Shown here: positions 6,411 to 14,719 of the stretch, one piece after another
How the letters are laid out: each line of letters opens with the position of its first letter
How positions within the stretch are numbered: the stretch's first letter is position 1
Assembly: GCA_052387815.1 (NCBI GenBank)
Contig: JBQTIU010000022.1
Span: 1-64,000 of the forward strand
Direction of reading: 5' to 3'
Length of the DNA: 64,000 nt
Source: JBQTIU01 sp052387815
GTDB taxonomy: Bacteria > Pseudomonadota > Alphaproteobacteria > CACIAM-22H2
The notes under the pieces: model-generated
The model's database searches: none
What the model saw: only the letters and a program-made list of their open reading frames with translations
Told to the model about the DNA's origin: nothing
Made by a program: the position numbers and the translations under genes

Positions 6411-8096
6411 CTAGACGACGCGGACGCGCACTGGCGGCGCCACCCGCACGCGCTTGACGCCGCGCAGATAGGCGGCGACCACGTCGTAGACCGGCGGCCC
6501 GTCCACCTCGTTCAGGCTCGCCCATCCCGTCGCCTTGTACTTTCTTCCCGGTTCCAGCGGCCGGCCGCGGATCGTGACGTCGCGAATGCGCCAGCCCATC
6601 GGCTTCGCGGGGTCGATCGCGTAGGCGAGCCCGCCCATGCGCACCATGTCGCCGCCCTGGCGGTAGTACGGGTCGGGGTTGAACAGGTTGTCGGCGACGT
6701 CCTCCATGATGTCCTTGATCTCGGCGCCGGTCATCTCGCGCGCCCAGGCGTTGGGGTAGGTGAGCGCGGTGTGGCCATAGACGTCCTCGAGCGTGATCGG
6801 CTGGCCGGGGAGCACGCTGATGCCCCAGCGGAAGCCCGGCGAGAACGCCACCTCCGCGTCGTGGTGCGCGAGCAGCGCCTCGAGCAGCACCTCGTCGAAC
6901 GTGCCACTGAAGTTGTTGCGGCGATAGAGGAGGCTTTCCGAGACGGCGAGGACTTCGGCGAGCCTCGCCGCGTAGGGCGCGCGGAGGCGCTCGATGAGCG
7001 CCGCCATCGCCGCGTCGGCGGGGACGTGCTCGGCGAGCACGGGGATCAGCTTGTAGCGCCAGGCCCTGACGCCGCCCTTGGCGACGTCGAGGTCGAGGCG
7101 GCTCAGGAACTTGCCGTGCGAGCCGGACTGGACGACGAGCGTGCGCCCGACCTCAAGGGCGCGCGGGATGGCGTCGTGCGTGTGCCCACCGAGGATCACG
7201 TCGAGGCCGCGCACGCGGGAGGCGAGCTTCATGTCGACCGCGAAGCCGTTATGGCTGAGGAGCACGACGAGGTCGACTCCCTTGGCCTCGCGCAGCTCGT
7301 CCGCGATCGCCTGCACCTGCTCCTCCTGGATGCCGAAGGTCAGTCCGTCGACGAAGCGGCGCGGGTGCGAGATCGGGGTGTAGGGGAAGGCCTGGCCGAT
7401 GACGCCGACCGCGACGCCCCCCACCTCGCGCACCGTATAGGGCGCGAAGACGGGGTCGCCCCAGGTCGCGTCCTTGACGTTGTGGGCAACGAAATCGCCC
7501 TTGAACACGCCGCGGCGCTCGCGGTCGCCGAAGTAGTCCTTGACCCTGTCGATGCCGAACACGAACTCCCAGTGGGCGGTGAAGACGTTGACGCCGAGCG
7601 CGTTGATCACCTCGACCATGTCGCGACCCGCGGTCCACAGCGACGTGGCCGAGCCCTGCAGCGTGTCGCCGCCGTCGAGGAGCAGCACTCGGCCCGGCCG
7701 CTCGGCCCGCGCGCGCTTGACCAGCGTCGTGACGTGCGCGTAGCCGCCGAAGCGGCCGAAGCGCGAAGCCAGCGTCGCGAAGTCGAGGTGGCTGAAGGCG
7801 TGCGCTTCGACCGAGCCCGGTGCCAAGCCGTAGAGGTCGAGCAGCGCCTGGCCGGTGACGTAGGGCGGCTTGCCCTTTTCGTCGCCGACCCCGATCAGCG
7901 TGTCCGGCTCGCGATGGTGCACGGGAAGCAGCGTCGCGTGGCTGTCCGTCATGTGGAGCAGCGTGACGTTGCCGAGCGCCTGGAAGTCGATCAGCCCCGC
8001 GGGGCTTAGCGCCTGGGCGAGGCCGCCGCGCGCGCGCGTCGCCGAGCCGAGCGCCACCGCCGCCAGGGTCAGAAGATCGCGTCGCGTCACCTCCAT
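6411..8096 (-). CDS. soxB: SoxB, sulfane/sulfate thiohydrolase
   Basis: The 561-residue product has a TAT-like signal (VTRRDLLTLAAVALG) and the metallophosphoesterase/5'-nucleotidase architecture of SoxB. Metal ligands are visible in LLHMTDSHATLLP, LLDGGDTLQGS, VFTAHWEF, LLSHNGFAVD and GGHTHD. SoxB is a dimanganese periplasmic enzyme that hydrolyses sulfate from SoxY-bound cysteine S-thiosulfonate. ATG 8096 is preferred over GTG 8102 because GGAGG lies 6 nt before it. It sits between the soxXA fusion and soxF in an operon read leftwards. Confidence 0.95.
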   Translation of the reverse strand: MEVTRRDLLTLAAVALGSATRARGGLAQALSPAGLIDFQALGNVTLLHMTDSHATLLPVHHREPDTLIGVGDEKGKPPYVTGQALLDLYGLAPGSVEAHAFSHLDFATLASRFGRFGGYAHVTTLVKRARAERPGRVLLLDGGDTLQGSATSLWTAGRDMVEVINALGVNVFTAHWEFVFGIDRVKDYFGDRERRGVFKGDFVAHNVKDATWGDPVFAPYTVREVGGVAVGVIGQAFPYTPISHPRRFVDGLTFGIQEEQVQAIADELREAKGVDLVVLLSHNGFAVDMKLASRVRGLDVILGGHTHDAIPRALEVGRTLVVQSGSHGKFLSRLDLDVAKGGVRAWRYKLIPVLAEHVPADAAMAALIERLRAPYAARLAEVLAVSESLLYRRNNFSGTFDEVLLEALLAHHDAEVAFSPGFRWGISVLPGQPITLEDVYGHTALTYPNAWAREMTGAEIKDIMEDVADNLFNPDPYYRQGGDMVRMGGLAYAIDPAKPMGWRIRDVTIRGRPLEPGRKYKATGWASLNEVDGPPVYDVVAAYLRGVKRVRVAPPVRVRVV

Positions 8097-8157
8097 CGCC
8101 ACCCTCCGCCGGCGGCGCCGGTGACGAGCGGCCGCCCGCCCGCCCCCGACGGCGCCG

Positions 8158-9453
8158 TCAGTGTCGGATGCCAGGCACGTTCAGCGGCTTGCCCTGGCCG
8201 AACATCGTGAGATAGAGATCGAGCTCGGCATACTCGATTGAATCCGAGGCCAGGTAGTTCATGCCGAGCGGCAGCATGCACCACTGGTACCGCTTGCGCG
8301 CGTCCCACACCTTGCTGAAGTTGGTGCGCCACAGCGGGAAGTGGTTGGTGATGCCGTCGTCGACGTCGGCGAGCAGCCGCCCGCCGAGGAACTTGTTGGC
8401 GCCGGCCGCCTTGGTGTGGCAGTCGGCGCAGGCGTGGTTGCGCTGGCCGACCTTCTTCTCGAAGGTGGCCTTGCCGCGTTCGAGCGCCGCCTTCATCTCC
8501 GGGCTCGCGAGATCGAGGCTCACCGGCATCCCGTTCGACTGCATCTTGACGAGGATGCTCATATTGAGATTGTCGTTCGACTCCGACGGCATCGCGGCGC
8601 CCGTCGTCGCGGGCGCGTGCATCTGCAGGAAGTCCTCGATGGCCATCACCCGCCCGTACTCGGCGACGTGCCTCGGATAGCGCGTGGCCACGCCCTGCAT
8701 CGACTTCGCCGGCGTCGCTTCGTGGCAGCTCGCGCACGACTTGCCCTTCGGTCCCGCCTTGGCCCAGTCGGCCATCGCCTGCTCGGCGAGGATCACGGCC
8801 GGGTTGTTGGTGGGATCGAGGTTGTCGCCGAAGCCCACCGGCTGCGGGCGCGTGTTGGGGTCGCGCGCCGGGTCCTTCTCCGGCGGCAGCGGTCCCCTCT
8901 CCGTCTTGAGGAAGGCGACGATGTGGACGATCTGCTCGGGCTTGAGGAGGCCATTGGTGCCCCACGGCGGCATCACCGTGTCGGGGTTGAACTGCCGTAT
9001 GTCGTAGATCATCTGGAACACCTCGTCGTCCGGCAGGCCCCGTTCGCCGAAATCTTGGTGGTCGGGACCGACGTTGCCGGCGGGCCATACGTCGTCGCCG
9101 CGGATGAGGTGGCAGCCGGTGCAGGGGCCGATGGCCCGCGACAGGTAGAGCCTGCGACCCTCCTTGGGATCGCCCTTGACGTTGGCGGGCATCACCCCCT
9201 TCGTCACGGGCGGGGCCGGCCGGGCGTCGTCGTAGCGGTAGGTGCGCCATTCGCTGAAGTCGGGCTGCACGCCCGAGAACGGCGCCTCCTTGTAGCGCAC
9301 CTGCCGCGGCTTGCCGTCGACCATCTCGACCCGGCCTTGGGCCTCCGGCAAGGCCCGCGACTCCCAAGTCGGAATGGCCTGAGAAAAGGCGGCAACGCTC
9401 GCCGCCAGTCCGGCGGCGCCTGCCGCGATCGTCCACAGCATCTTCGCTCGCAT
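8158..9453 (-). CDS. soxXA: SoxX-SoxA fusion, tri-haem c-type cytochrome
   Basis: The 431-residue protein has a signal peptide (about residues 1-25) and three CXXCH haem sites: CTGCH (111-115), CASCH (240-244) and CADCH (342-346). Residues about 90-185 form a SoxX-like mono-haem domain with a likely axial Met in DTVMPPWG. Residues about 215-431 are SoxA-like, with the YPRHVAEYGRVM segment and the lone cysteine C392 (YQWCM) at the position of the persulfidated active-site Cys. SoxXA joins thiosulfate to SoxY oxidatively. Usually SoxX and SoxA are separate subunits; here they form one chain of about 430 residues. The gene lies between soxZ and soxB. The separate soxX at 3558-3901 is dead, so this fusion must do the job. 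Confidence 0.9.
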   Translation of the reverse strand: MRAKMLWTIAAGAAGLAASVAAFSQAIPTWESRALPEAQGRVEMVDGKPRQVRYKEAPFSGVQPDFSEWRTYRYDDARPAPPVTKGVMPANVKGDPKEGRRLYLSRAIGPCTGCHLIRGDDVWPAGNVGPDHQDFGERGLPDDEVFQMIYDIRQFNPDTVMPPWGTNGLLKPEQIVHIVAFLKTERGPLPPEKDPARDPNTRPQPVGFGDNLDPTNNPAVILAEQAMADWAKAGPKGKSCASCHEATPAKSMQGVATRYPRHVAEYGRVMAIEDFLQMHAPATTGAAMPSESNDNLNMSILVKMQSNGMPVSLDLASPEMKAALERGKATFEKKVGQRNHACADCHTKAAGANKFLGGRLLADVDDGITNHFPLWRTNFSKVWDARKRYQWCMLPLGMNYLASDSIEYAELDLYLTMFGQGKPLNVPGIRH

Positions 9454-9508
9454 CGCCTGCCCCCCTTGATCCCCGCGACCTCGGGTCGGGGCGCCGCACC
9501 GGCGCTCC

Positions 9509-9838
9509 TCAGAACTTGATGTCGACGCTTCCCGAGTGCTTCGCCCCGGTCGTGTCTTCGAAGGTGACAGTGAGCGTGCCGGGCTCGGAGACCTTGAGCG
9601 GGAAGGCGATCAGCGGGTTCGCGCTCACCGCCTGCGTCATTTCCCCACGCATGATCTCCTTGCCGTTGTAGGTGACGACCACCGTGTGGATGAAGTTGTA
9701 GTTCTTTTCGATCGCCTTGCCCTGCGCGTCGCGCTGGACGATCTCCATCGGGTGGACGACGAGCGTGCGTGCCTGGAACTCCTCGTTCGGCGTGATCTTC
9801 GAGGGCACGCGTATCCTGACTGCGCTGCTTTCCGCCAT
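9509..9838 (-). CDS. soxZ: SoxZ, SoxY-binding subunit (copy 2)
   Basis: The 109-residue protein is a full-length SoxZ (VRIRVPSKITPNEEFQARTL, NPLIAFPLKVSEPGTLTVTF). It differs clearly from the copy at 4442-4762, so the two are not a recent duplication. ATG 9838 is chosen because AGGAAA lies about 7 nt upstream and homology starts there; the frame is open for 16 codons further upstream. It follows soxY copy 2 and precedes the soxXA fusion in the leftward operon. Confidence 0.95.
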   Translation of the reverse strand: MAESSAVRIRVPSKITPNEEFQARTLVVHPMEIVQRDAQGKAIEKNYNFIHTVVVTYNGKEIMRGEMTQAVSANPLIAFPLKVSEPGTLTVTFEDTTGAKHSGSVDIKF

Positions 9839-9964
9839 GTACGTTTCCTGCCCTAGGGTAGAGCTCTCCTCTGAGCGGATGGCCACCCGGCACGAGGCGT
9901 GCCCGACCGCGAGGCCACGCTCACCCCGCCGAGCAACCCTGGCCGGGTTCGGGCGCCGCGCCCC

Positions 9965-10477
9965 TCAGCCGCCGCAGCCGCCGACGGTGACCTTGACCTC
10001 GCGCATGACCTGGACGAGCGAGCCGTCGCTGAACTCGGCGACGGCGCGCACGGCGCTCGTATTGCCGAGGCGCAGGTTGGTGCCGATGAACGGCTTGCCC
10101 GCCTCCGGGGTGAACGAGAACGTGGCCGACATCGGGCGGCGGTTCTGGTCGACGAGGACGTAGATCGTTTTGATGTGCTTCTCGCGCGTGTTCGCCTGCG
10201 TCGCCGCCACGCTCACCGGAACCACGCTGCCGTTCTCAGCGATGAACGGCGCCTCGAGCTTTAGCAGCTGCGAGCCGTCGCCAAGCTTGCGATCGCCGAA
10301 CAGGCGCTTGATCGTGTCGGCGATCTTCTCCTCGGGCTGCGGCGTGCCGACGCTCGCCGTGGTCGGCGCGGCGACGAGGCCGGCCGCGAGGACCGCGAGG
10401 CCGAGGCCGGCGGTGAGCGCCGCCCCGCCCAGCCAGTCGCGCCGGGTAAGGGTCTTCGTCTTCCAGCGTGAGGTCAT
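9965..10477 (-). CDS. soxY: SoxY, sulfur-compound carrier subunit (copy 2)
   Basis: The 170-residue protein has a twin-arginine signal (TRRDWLGGAALTAG) and the SoxY C-terminus VTVGGCGG with the carrier cysteine at residue 168. The body (PFIAENGSVVPVSVAA, AVRAVAEFSDGSLVQV) is a normal SoxY immunoglobulin-like fold. ATG 10477 is preferred over ATG 10483 because GGAAG stands 6 nt before it. It is probably the first sox gene of the leftward operon soxY-Z-XA-B-F. A TATAAT and palindromes lie upstream, between it and the hydrolase gene. Confidence 0.93.
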   Translation of the reverse strand: MTSRWKTKTLTRRDWLGGAALTAGLGLAVLAAGLVAAPTTASVGTPQPEEKIADTIKRLFGDRKLGDGSQLLKLEAPFIAENGSVVPVSVAATQANTREKHIKTIYVLVDQNRRPMSATFSFTPEAGKPFIGTNLRLGNTSAVRAVAEFSDGSLVQVMREVKVTVGGCGG

Positions 10478-10547
10478 GAACATCTTCCGCTTCGGGTTGT
10501 TGCGCTGCGTTCCGCGCAGCTGCGGCGAGCCACGTTTGGCCCATGCG

Positions 10548-10634
10548 ATTATATCTTGCATATCTTATATAAGTCGCCGCCCGGCTGTCCACGCATTTTC
10601 ATGAATACGAACAGGAATCAATTCATATTCCTGT
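10548..10634 (-). promoter_or_regulatory. Promoter/operator region of the second sox operon
   Basis: On the minus strand TATAAT occupies 10553-10548 within an AT-rich block that includes ATATCTT repeated twice with 2 nt between. About 60 bp upstream, ACAGGAAT (10611-10618) and ATTCCTGT (10627-10634) form a perfect 8-bp inverted repeat with an 8-nt spacer. This is the right size for a dimeric regulator site. Its GAAT-N8-ATTC core is the inverse orientation of the ATTC-N8-GAAT box reported for SqrR-type sulfide repressors, so the identity of the regulator is open. Confidence 0.45.
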
Positions 10635-10638
10635 AACG

Positions 10639-11472
10639 TCAGCGCGCCCCGGGGGCAAGGCATCCGCGCATGAAGGCGGCGATGCGGGCCCGGGAGTACG
10701 CCTTGGCGAGGCGCTCGTTCTCGGTCACCGTCGAGCCCGGAATGTGCTCGCGGAGGTCGAAGGCGCGCCGCGCCGCGGGCAGCATGACGAGCTCCACGTC
10801 GGCGCCGCGCGCCACCAGCCCGTAGAAGGCGCGCTCGGTGTTGTCGAGGCGCGTGCCCGTGTCGCCGAGCCCGACGACCATGAGCAACGGCACCGCCAGC
10901 CGGTCGAGCTCCGGCATGTACTGAAAGGCCTGGAACGGCTCGGGCTTGTTCGGGTTCTGGAAGTGGCCTGCGACCGCGACGATGCAGGCGACGCGCGGCG
11001 CGTCGCCGGCGCGCACGGCGTCGGTGGCGACGCGCGCCGCGTAATAGCCGCCGCGCGAATAGCCGTAGAGGATGCGCTTCTCGCCCGGTCGCGCGCGCGC
11101 CAGCGCGTCCAGCGCGTCGAGCCCGAGCGCCACGTCGAGTTCGGTGCGTTCGTCGTGCTCGAGCGGCCACGGGTTGATGTTGCGGCCCGTCTGCCAGTCG
11201 GGGGCTAGCACCAGAAAGCCGAGCGCCGCGACCTCGGCGGCGTAGGTGTTCTCCGGCACCTGCATCCCGCGCCGCCCATGGACAAACAACACGGCGGGAT
11301 AGGTCCCGTCGGGACGGGCCAGCCCGGGGTCGTAGAACAGCGCCGCCGGCACCTCGGTGCCGTCCTTCGGGTTGGTCCAGCCGATGTCCTCGGCCCTGAC
11401 CTGGGCCAGCGCCGGCGCCGCGGCGGCGACCACCGCCGCGACCAGCGCCAAAGCGAGCGCTCGCGTCCCCAT
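10639..11472 (-). CDS. Secreted alpha/beta-hydrolase, dienelactone-hydrolase-like
   Basis: The 277-residue product has a signal peptide (residues 1-23, ending PALAQ) and an alpha/beta-hydrolase fold. The oxyanion strand is VLFVHGRRG, the nucleophile elbow GYSRGG (Ser139), an acidic residue lies in VVGLGDTG and a histidine in FDLREH. Similar hydrolases accompany some sox clusters, but their substrate is not known to me. AGGGAG precedes ATG 11472. It is upstream of soxY copy 2 on the same strand with a 161-bp gap containing a promoter-like region, so it may be transcribed separately or read through. Confidence 0.75.
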   Translation of the reverse strand: MGTRALALALVAAVVAAAAPALAQVRAEDIGWTNPKDGTEVPAALFYDPGLARPDGTYPAVLFVHGRRGMQVPENTYAAEVAALGFLVLAPDWQTGRNINPWPLEHDERTELDVALGLDALDALARARPGEKRILYGYSRGGYYAARVATDAVRAGDAPRVACIVAVAGHFQNPNKPEPFQAFQYMPELDRLAVPLLMVVGLGDTGTRLDNTERAFYGLVARGADVELVMLPAARRAFDLREHIPGSTVTENERLAKAYSRARIAAFMRGCLAPGAR

Positions 11473-11562
11473 CGCTCCCTGCCCTCCCCTGCGTCCTCCC
11501 TCTCGCGCCGGCGCGATGCCTTCTCAAACTCCAAAATCACGATATGTCGATTTCAAATGTTT

Positions 11563-11745
11563 AGGAAGCGACCATGCGGCCGGCTTCGGCGCCATCTGGG
11601 CGGCCGAGCCCCACTTCCTCGGCGATGACTCGAACGCCTCCGGCCCGGAGATCATGCTGGCCGCGATAGCGCGCCAGACGCGGCGCATCGGCCTCGGCTT
11701 CGCCGTGGTGCCGCTCACGCTCCACGACCCGGCGCGCGTCGTTCA
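11563..11745 (+). pseudogene. Fragment of a luciferase-like (LLM) flavin monooxygenase gene
   Basis: The frame reads FGAIWAAEPHFLGDD, then IMLAAIARQTRRIGLGFAV and PLTLHDPARVV. This is the start of a bacterial luciferase-like monooxygenase (the pattern AEhHF...T.rirlG..v...h.P.rva). Only about 60 of the usual 330-400 residues remain and the start is missing. The fragment joins directly to an IS66-like transposase remnant, so insertion and deletion removed the rest. Confidence 0.65.
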
Positions 11746-12050
11746 CGCTCGCCTGCTACTGCAAGACCGATCACCGCGCCGGGCCGGGGATCGTGTGGGC
11801 CTTCCGCAACGTGCTCGAGGTCGCGCGCCCCTTCCTCGCCGATCCAAGCGGGCCCCATACCAACAACGGCTCCGAGCGCGAGCCTCGCGCCCCAGCGTCG
11901 TCTTCCGCAGGGTCACCAACGGCTTCCGCTCCGTCTGGGGCGCCGATTTCTTCGCTGCCATCCGCTCCGTCATCGACACCGACCGCCGCGCCCTCGCCAT
12001 TCGCTGCGCTCGAAAGCCGCCGCGGCCTCGCCCGCGCCTGGGTGAAACTA
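11746..12050 (+). mobile_element. Decayed C-terminal fragment of an IS66-type transposase
   Basis: Two frames together give the C-terminal end of an IS66-like transposase: WAFRNVLEVARPFLAD, then GPHTNNGSERE in one frame, and VVFRRVTNGFRSVWGADF with FAAIRSVIDTDRR in the next. The DNN.SERE-RK-GGFRS pattern is diagnostic of the family's C-terminal domain. At least one frameshift separates the pieces and no N-terminal part is present. It lies between the LLM fragment and the TAXI receptor gene. The remaining bases to 12177 show nothing recognisable. Confidence 0.65.
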
Positions 12051-12177
12051 CCGGAGCCGCAATTGGCGGCCCGTATCCGAAGCCGCCTCGGTGCCGGAGC
12101 TGAGCGACGACTTCGCGCCGGTCGACCGCCTATTCGCCCACGTCCTCCTCGACCCCATGCTCGCCGCGCGGTGATTG

Positions 12178-13131
12178 TCAGCCCTTGGGCGGCCACTGGT
12201 TGATTTCCCGGTACCAGCGGATGGCGCCGGGGTGGTAGGCGACCGGCAAGTCCTTGGCCATGGCGTCGGGCGAGAACTGGCGGAACGAAGCGTGCGTGGC
12301 GGCGAGCCGGACCTGGTTCTCGGCCACCGCCTTGACTGCCCGGTAGACGACGTCGTCCTTGACGTGGGCGCCGGTCAGGAACATGTAGTCGTAAGCCATC
12401 ACCTTGATCTTGGCCAGCACGCCGGGCAGCGCCGGGGCGGGCTCGACCTCGGTCAAATAGGCGAAGGAAAACACGCCCTTCATGGCGGCGACGGCGGCGG
12501 GCGTATCGACCATCGGCAGATAGCGGATGCCGCCGACGCCGGCGTCGACCTCGGCCACCTTGCCGGCGCCGAGCGCAAAAAAGGCGGCATCGGCCTTGCC
12601 GGCGGCGAACTCGTCGGCGCCGCGCACGATGGTGGGCACCAGCACCTGCTTGACGTCGGTGGCCTGGAGGCCGCCGTTGATCAGGATCGCATCGAGGATG
12701 GTGCGGATGGTCACCTGCGCCGTAAATCCGTACCCGACGCTGCGCCCCTTCAGGTCGGCGATCGCCTTGATGTTGCTGTCCTTCTTCACGAAGACGCCGA
12801 CGCTGAAGGGAAAGATCGCCGACACCGCCCGCAGGTTCGACTGCTTGCGTCCGCCGAACGCGCCCTCGCCGCCCACCGCCTCGATGGTCTCGAGGATGTT
12901 GGCAAGGCCGAAATCGAGCTCGCCGGTATTGACGAGCGGTAGATAGGCGCTGGTCCCGCCGTGCGGCTGCACGCGGGCCTCGAGCCGCGCCACCTCGGTC
13001 AAGAGCTTGGCGATCGCGGCGCCGGCCGAATAGCCGAGCGTGCCCTGCGACATGGTGCCGACGCCCACGCTCTGGGCGGCGGCAGCGCCCGACAACGCCG
13101 GTACGAGAGCGAGCGCGATCCACGATTTCAT
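12178..13131 (-). CDS. TAXI-family TRAP-transporter substrate receptor
   Basis: This 317-residue periplasmic protein has a signal peptide (MKSWIALALVPALSGAAAAQ) and TAXI-family features: VGTMSQGTLGYSAGAAIAKL near the start, the middle motif DLKGRSVGYGF, and WYREINQWP at the end. TAXI proteins bind ligands such as C4-dicarboxylates, glutamate or aromatic acids and deliver them to a DctM-type permease. No TRAP membrane subunit lies nearby, so it is an orphan receptor here. A GGGAGGACAG ribosome-binding site precedes ATG 13131. It is divergent from the monooxygenase at 13302. Confidence 0.85.
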   Translation of the reverse strand: MKSWIALALVPALSGAAAAQSVGVGTMSQGTLGYSAGAAIAKLLTEVARLEARVQPHGGTSAYLPLVNTGELDFGLANILETIEAVGGEGAFGGRKQSNLRAVSAIFPFSVGVFVKKDSNIKAIADLKGRSVGYGFTAQVTIRTILDAILINGGLQATDVKQVLVPTIVRGADEFAAGKADAAFFALGAGKVAEVDAGVGGIRYLPMVDTPAAVAAMKGVFSFAYLTEVEPAPALPGVLAKIKVMAYDYMFLTGAHVKDDVVYRAVKAVAENQVRLAATHASFRQFSPDAMAKDLPVAYHPGAIRWYREINQWPPKG

Positions 13132-13301
13132 GCTGTCCTCCCGGGATTAAGAGCCAGGCCCCCCAATATACTGCCACCGATCGAGACGTTCGGCCCCCGG
13201 CATCCATCCCGTATCGAACGGTTGCGGCCGGAGGAGCGGACGCTAGACTGGCGTCCTTCGGACTGTCAATCGAACCGGACTGGCGGTAGCAAGGAAGGAG
13301 C

Positions 13302-14510
13302 ATGAACGAGGCGGGTCGCGTGCTGGTCGTCGGCGCCGGGCCGGTGGGCCTGGTGATGGCGCTGGGCCTCGCCCAACAAGGCATCGCGGTCACGGTCATC
13401 GAGGCCGAGCCGTTCCTCACCCACGACCTGCGGGCCGGAACCTTCCATCCGCCGACCCTCGAGATGATGGCGCCGCTCGGGATCACGTCGAAGCTGCTGG
13501 CGATCGGCATCGAATGCCGGCAATGGCAGATCCGCGACCGCAAGGCGGGGATCCTCGCCCAGTTCGATCTCGGCCTGATCGCCGACGCCACGTCCTATCC
13601 CTACCGGCTACACTGCGAACAGCACAAGCTCACCCCGGTCGTTTACGAGCTGCTCAAAGGTCTGCCGGGCGCCGAAATCCGCTTTTCGACGCGCTTTATC
13701 TCGGCGACCCAGACCGCGGCCGAGGCCATAGCGCTGGTCGAGACCAAGGACGGCCCGGACGAGATCCGGGCGGCGTACATCGTCGGCGCCGACGGCGGCA
13801 AGAGCGCCGTGCGCAAGAGCATGGCGGTCGAGTTCGAGGGCTTCACCTGGCCCGAGCGGTTCCTGGTCGTGAGCATGACCCACGACCTCGAGCCGCTCGG
13901 CTATACCTACAACGCCTATATCGCCGATCCCGAGGAGTGGTGCGCCATTTTCAAGATGCCGCATTTGGGCCCGCCCGGCATCTGGCGGGTGGTGTTCCCG
14001 ACCGACCCATCGATTCCCGAGCAGGACGTGCTTTCGCAGCGGTTCGTCGAGGAGCGCCTCAAGGGCTTCCTGCCCGACCGGCGCCATTTCGACGTGCCCT
14101 ACAAGAGCACCTATCGCGTGCACCAGCGCGTGGCGACGGACTTCCGGGACGGCCGCCTCATCCTGGCCGGCGATGCGGCCCACCTCAACAACCCGTTGGG
14201 CGCCATGGGCCTCAACAGCGGCATCCACGATGCCGCCAACCTGATCGGCAAGCTCGGCGCCGTCATCCGCGGCGAGGCCGACCAGGGCGCCCTCGACCAC
14301 TACGTCCGCCAGCGCCGCCAGACCAACATCGAATACGTGCAGGCGATGTCGATCCGCAACAAGCAACTCCTCGAGGAACGCGACCCCAAAATCCGCTCGT
14401 CCCGGCTCGACGAAATCCGCCGCATCGGCGCCGACCGCAAGCTCGCCCGTGACTTCCTCATCGACTCCTCGATGATCGCCAGCGTCAAGCGGGCGAACTC
14501 GATCGCCTAG
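13302..14510 (+). CDS. FAD-dependent aromatic-type monooxygenase
   Basis: The 402-residue protein has the PHBH/UbiH-fold markers: GxGxxG in VVGAGPVGLVMA (residues 9-20), the DG motif IVGADGGKSAVRK (about 160-172) and the GD motif LAGDAAHLNNPLGAMGLNSG (about 287-306). Such enzymes hydroxylate phenolic or heteroaromatic acids with NAD(P)H and O2. The C-terminal thioredoxin-like domain of larger phenol hydroxylases is absent. An AAGGAAGGAGC site precedes ATG 13302. Its TAG stop lies inside the left end of the MITE-like element at 14507-14662, so the last codons may have been set by that insertion. The divergent TAXI receptor could supply its substrate. Confidence 0.85.
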   Translation: MNEAGRVLVVGAGPVGLVMALGLAQQGIAVTVIEAEPFLTHDLRAGTFHPPTLEMMAPLGITSKLLAIGIECRQWQIRDRKAGILAQFDLGLIADATSYPYRLHCEQHKLTPVVYELLKGLPGAEIRFSTRFISATQTAAEAIALVETKDGPDEIRAAYIVGADGGKSAVRKSMAVEFEGFTWPERFLVVSMTHDLEPLGYTYNAYIADPEEWCAIFKMPHLGPPGIWRVVFPTDPSIPEQDVLSQRFVEERLKGFLPDRRHFDVPYKSTYRVHQRVATDFRDGRLILAGDAAHLNNPLGAMGLNSGIHDAANLIGKLGAVIRGEADQGALDHYVRQRRQTNIEYVQAMSIRNKQLLEERDPKIRSSRLDEIRRIGADRKLARDFLIDSSMIASVKRANSIA

Positions 14511-14662
14511 CAGGGTGCGGAATAAGGAATTTCGAGCGCCGACGACGCAAGATTGATTCGCCGGTCGATCGCTGAACGCAACAACGATTCAAAGACGGGA
14601 TGCTGCCAATTCGATTGTTGCGCCATCAGCTTCCTCGTCGGAGTTTTTCCGCACCCTGCTAG
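14507..14662. mobile_element. MITE-like element with perfect 16-bp terminal inverted repeats
   Basis: CTAGCAGGGTGCGGAA (14507-14522) and TTCCGCACCCTGCTAG (14647-14662) are exact reverse complements and bound 156 bp without an ORF of its own. If CTAG is the target duplication (YTAR type, as in some IS5-like elements), the inverted repeats are 12 bp. This is the structure of a non-autonomous, transposase-less derivative. The left CTAG contains the stop codon of the monooxygenase gene. I see no second copy in the window and no cognate transposase. Confidence 0.75.
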
Positions 14663-14719
14663 ACAGCATGACCGTCCGAGACGGAAGTGATCCGGGCCGC
14701 GCCGCCGTTGGCGTCGCGC

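Noticed and set aside
5193..8009. 938-codon open frame on the plus strand across soxF and soxB
   Set aside because: It is antisense to two well-supported genes and has shadow composition without motifs.
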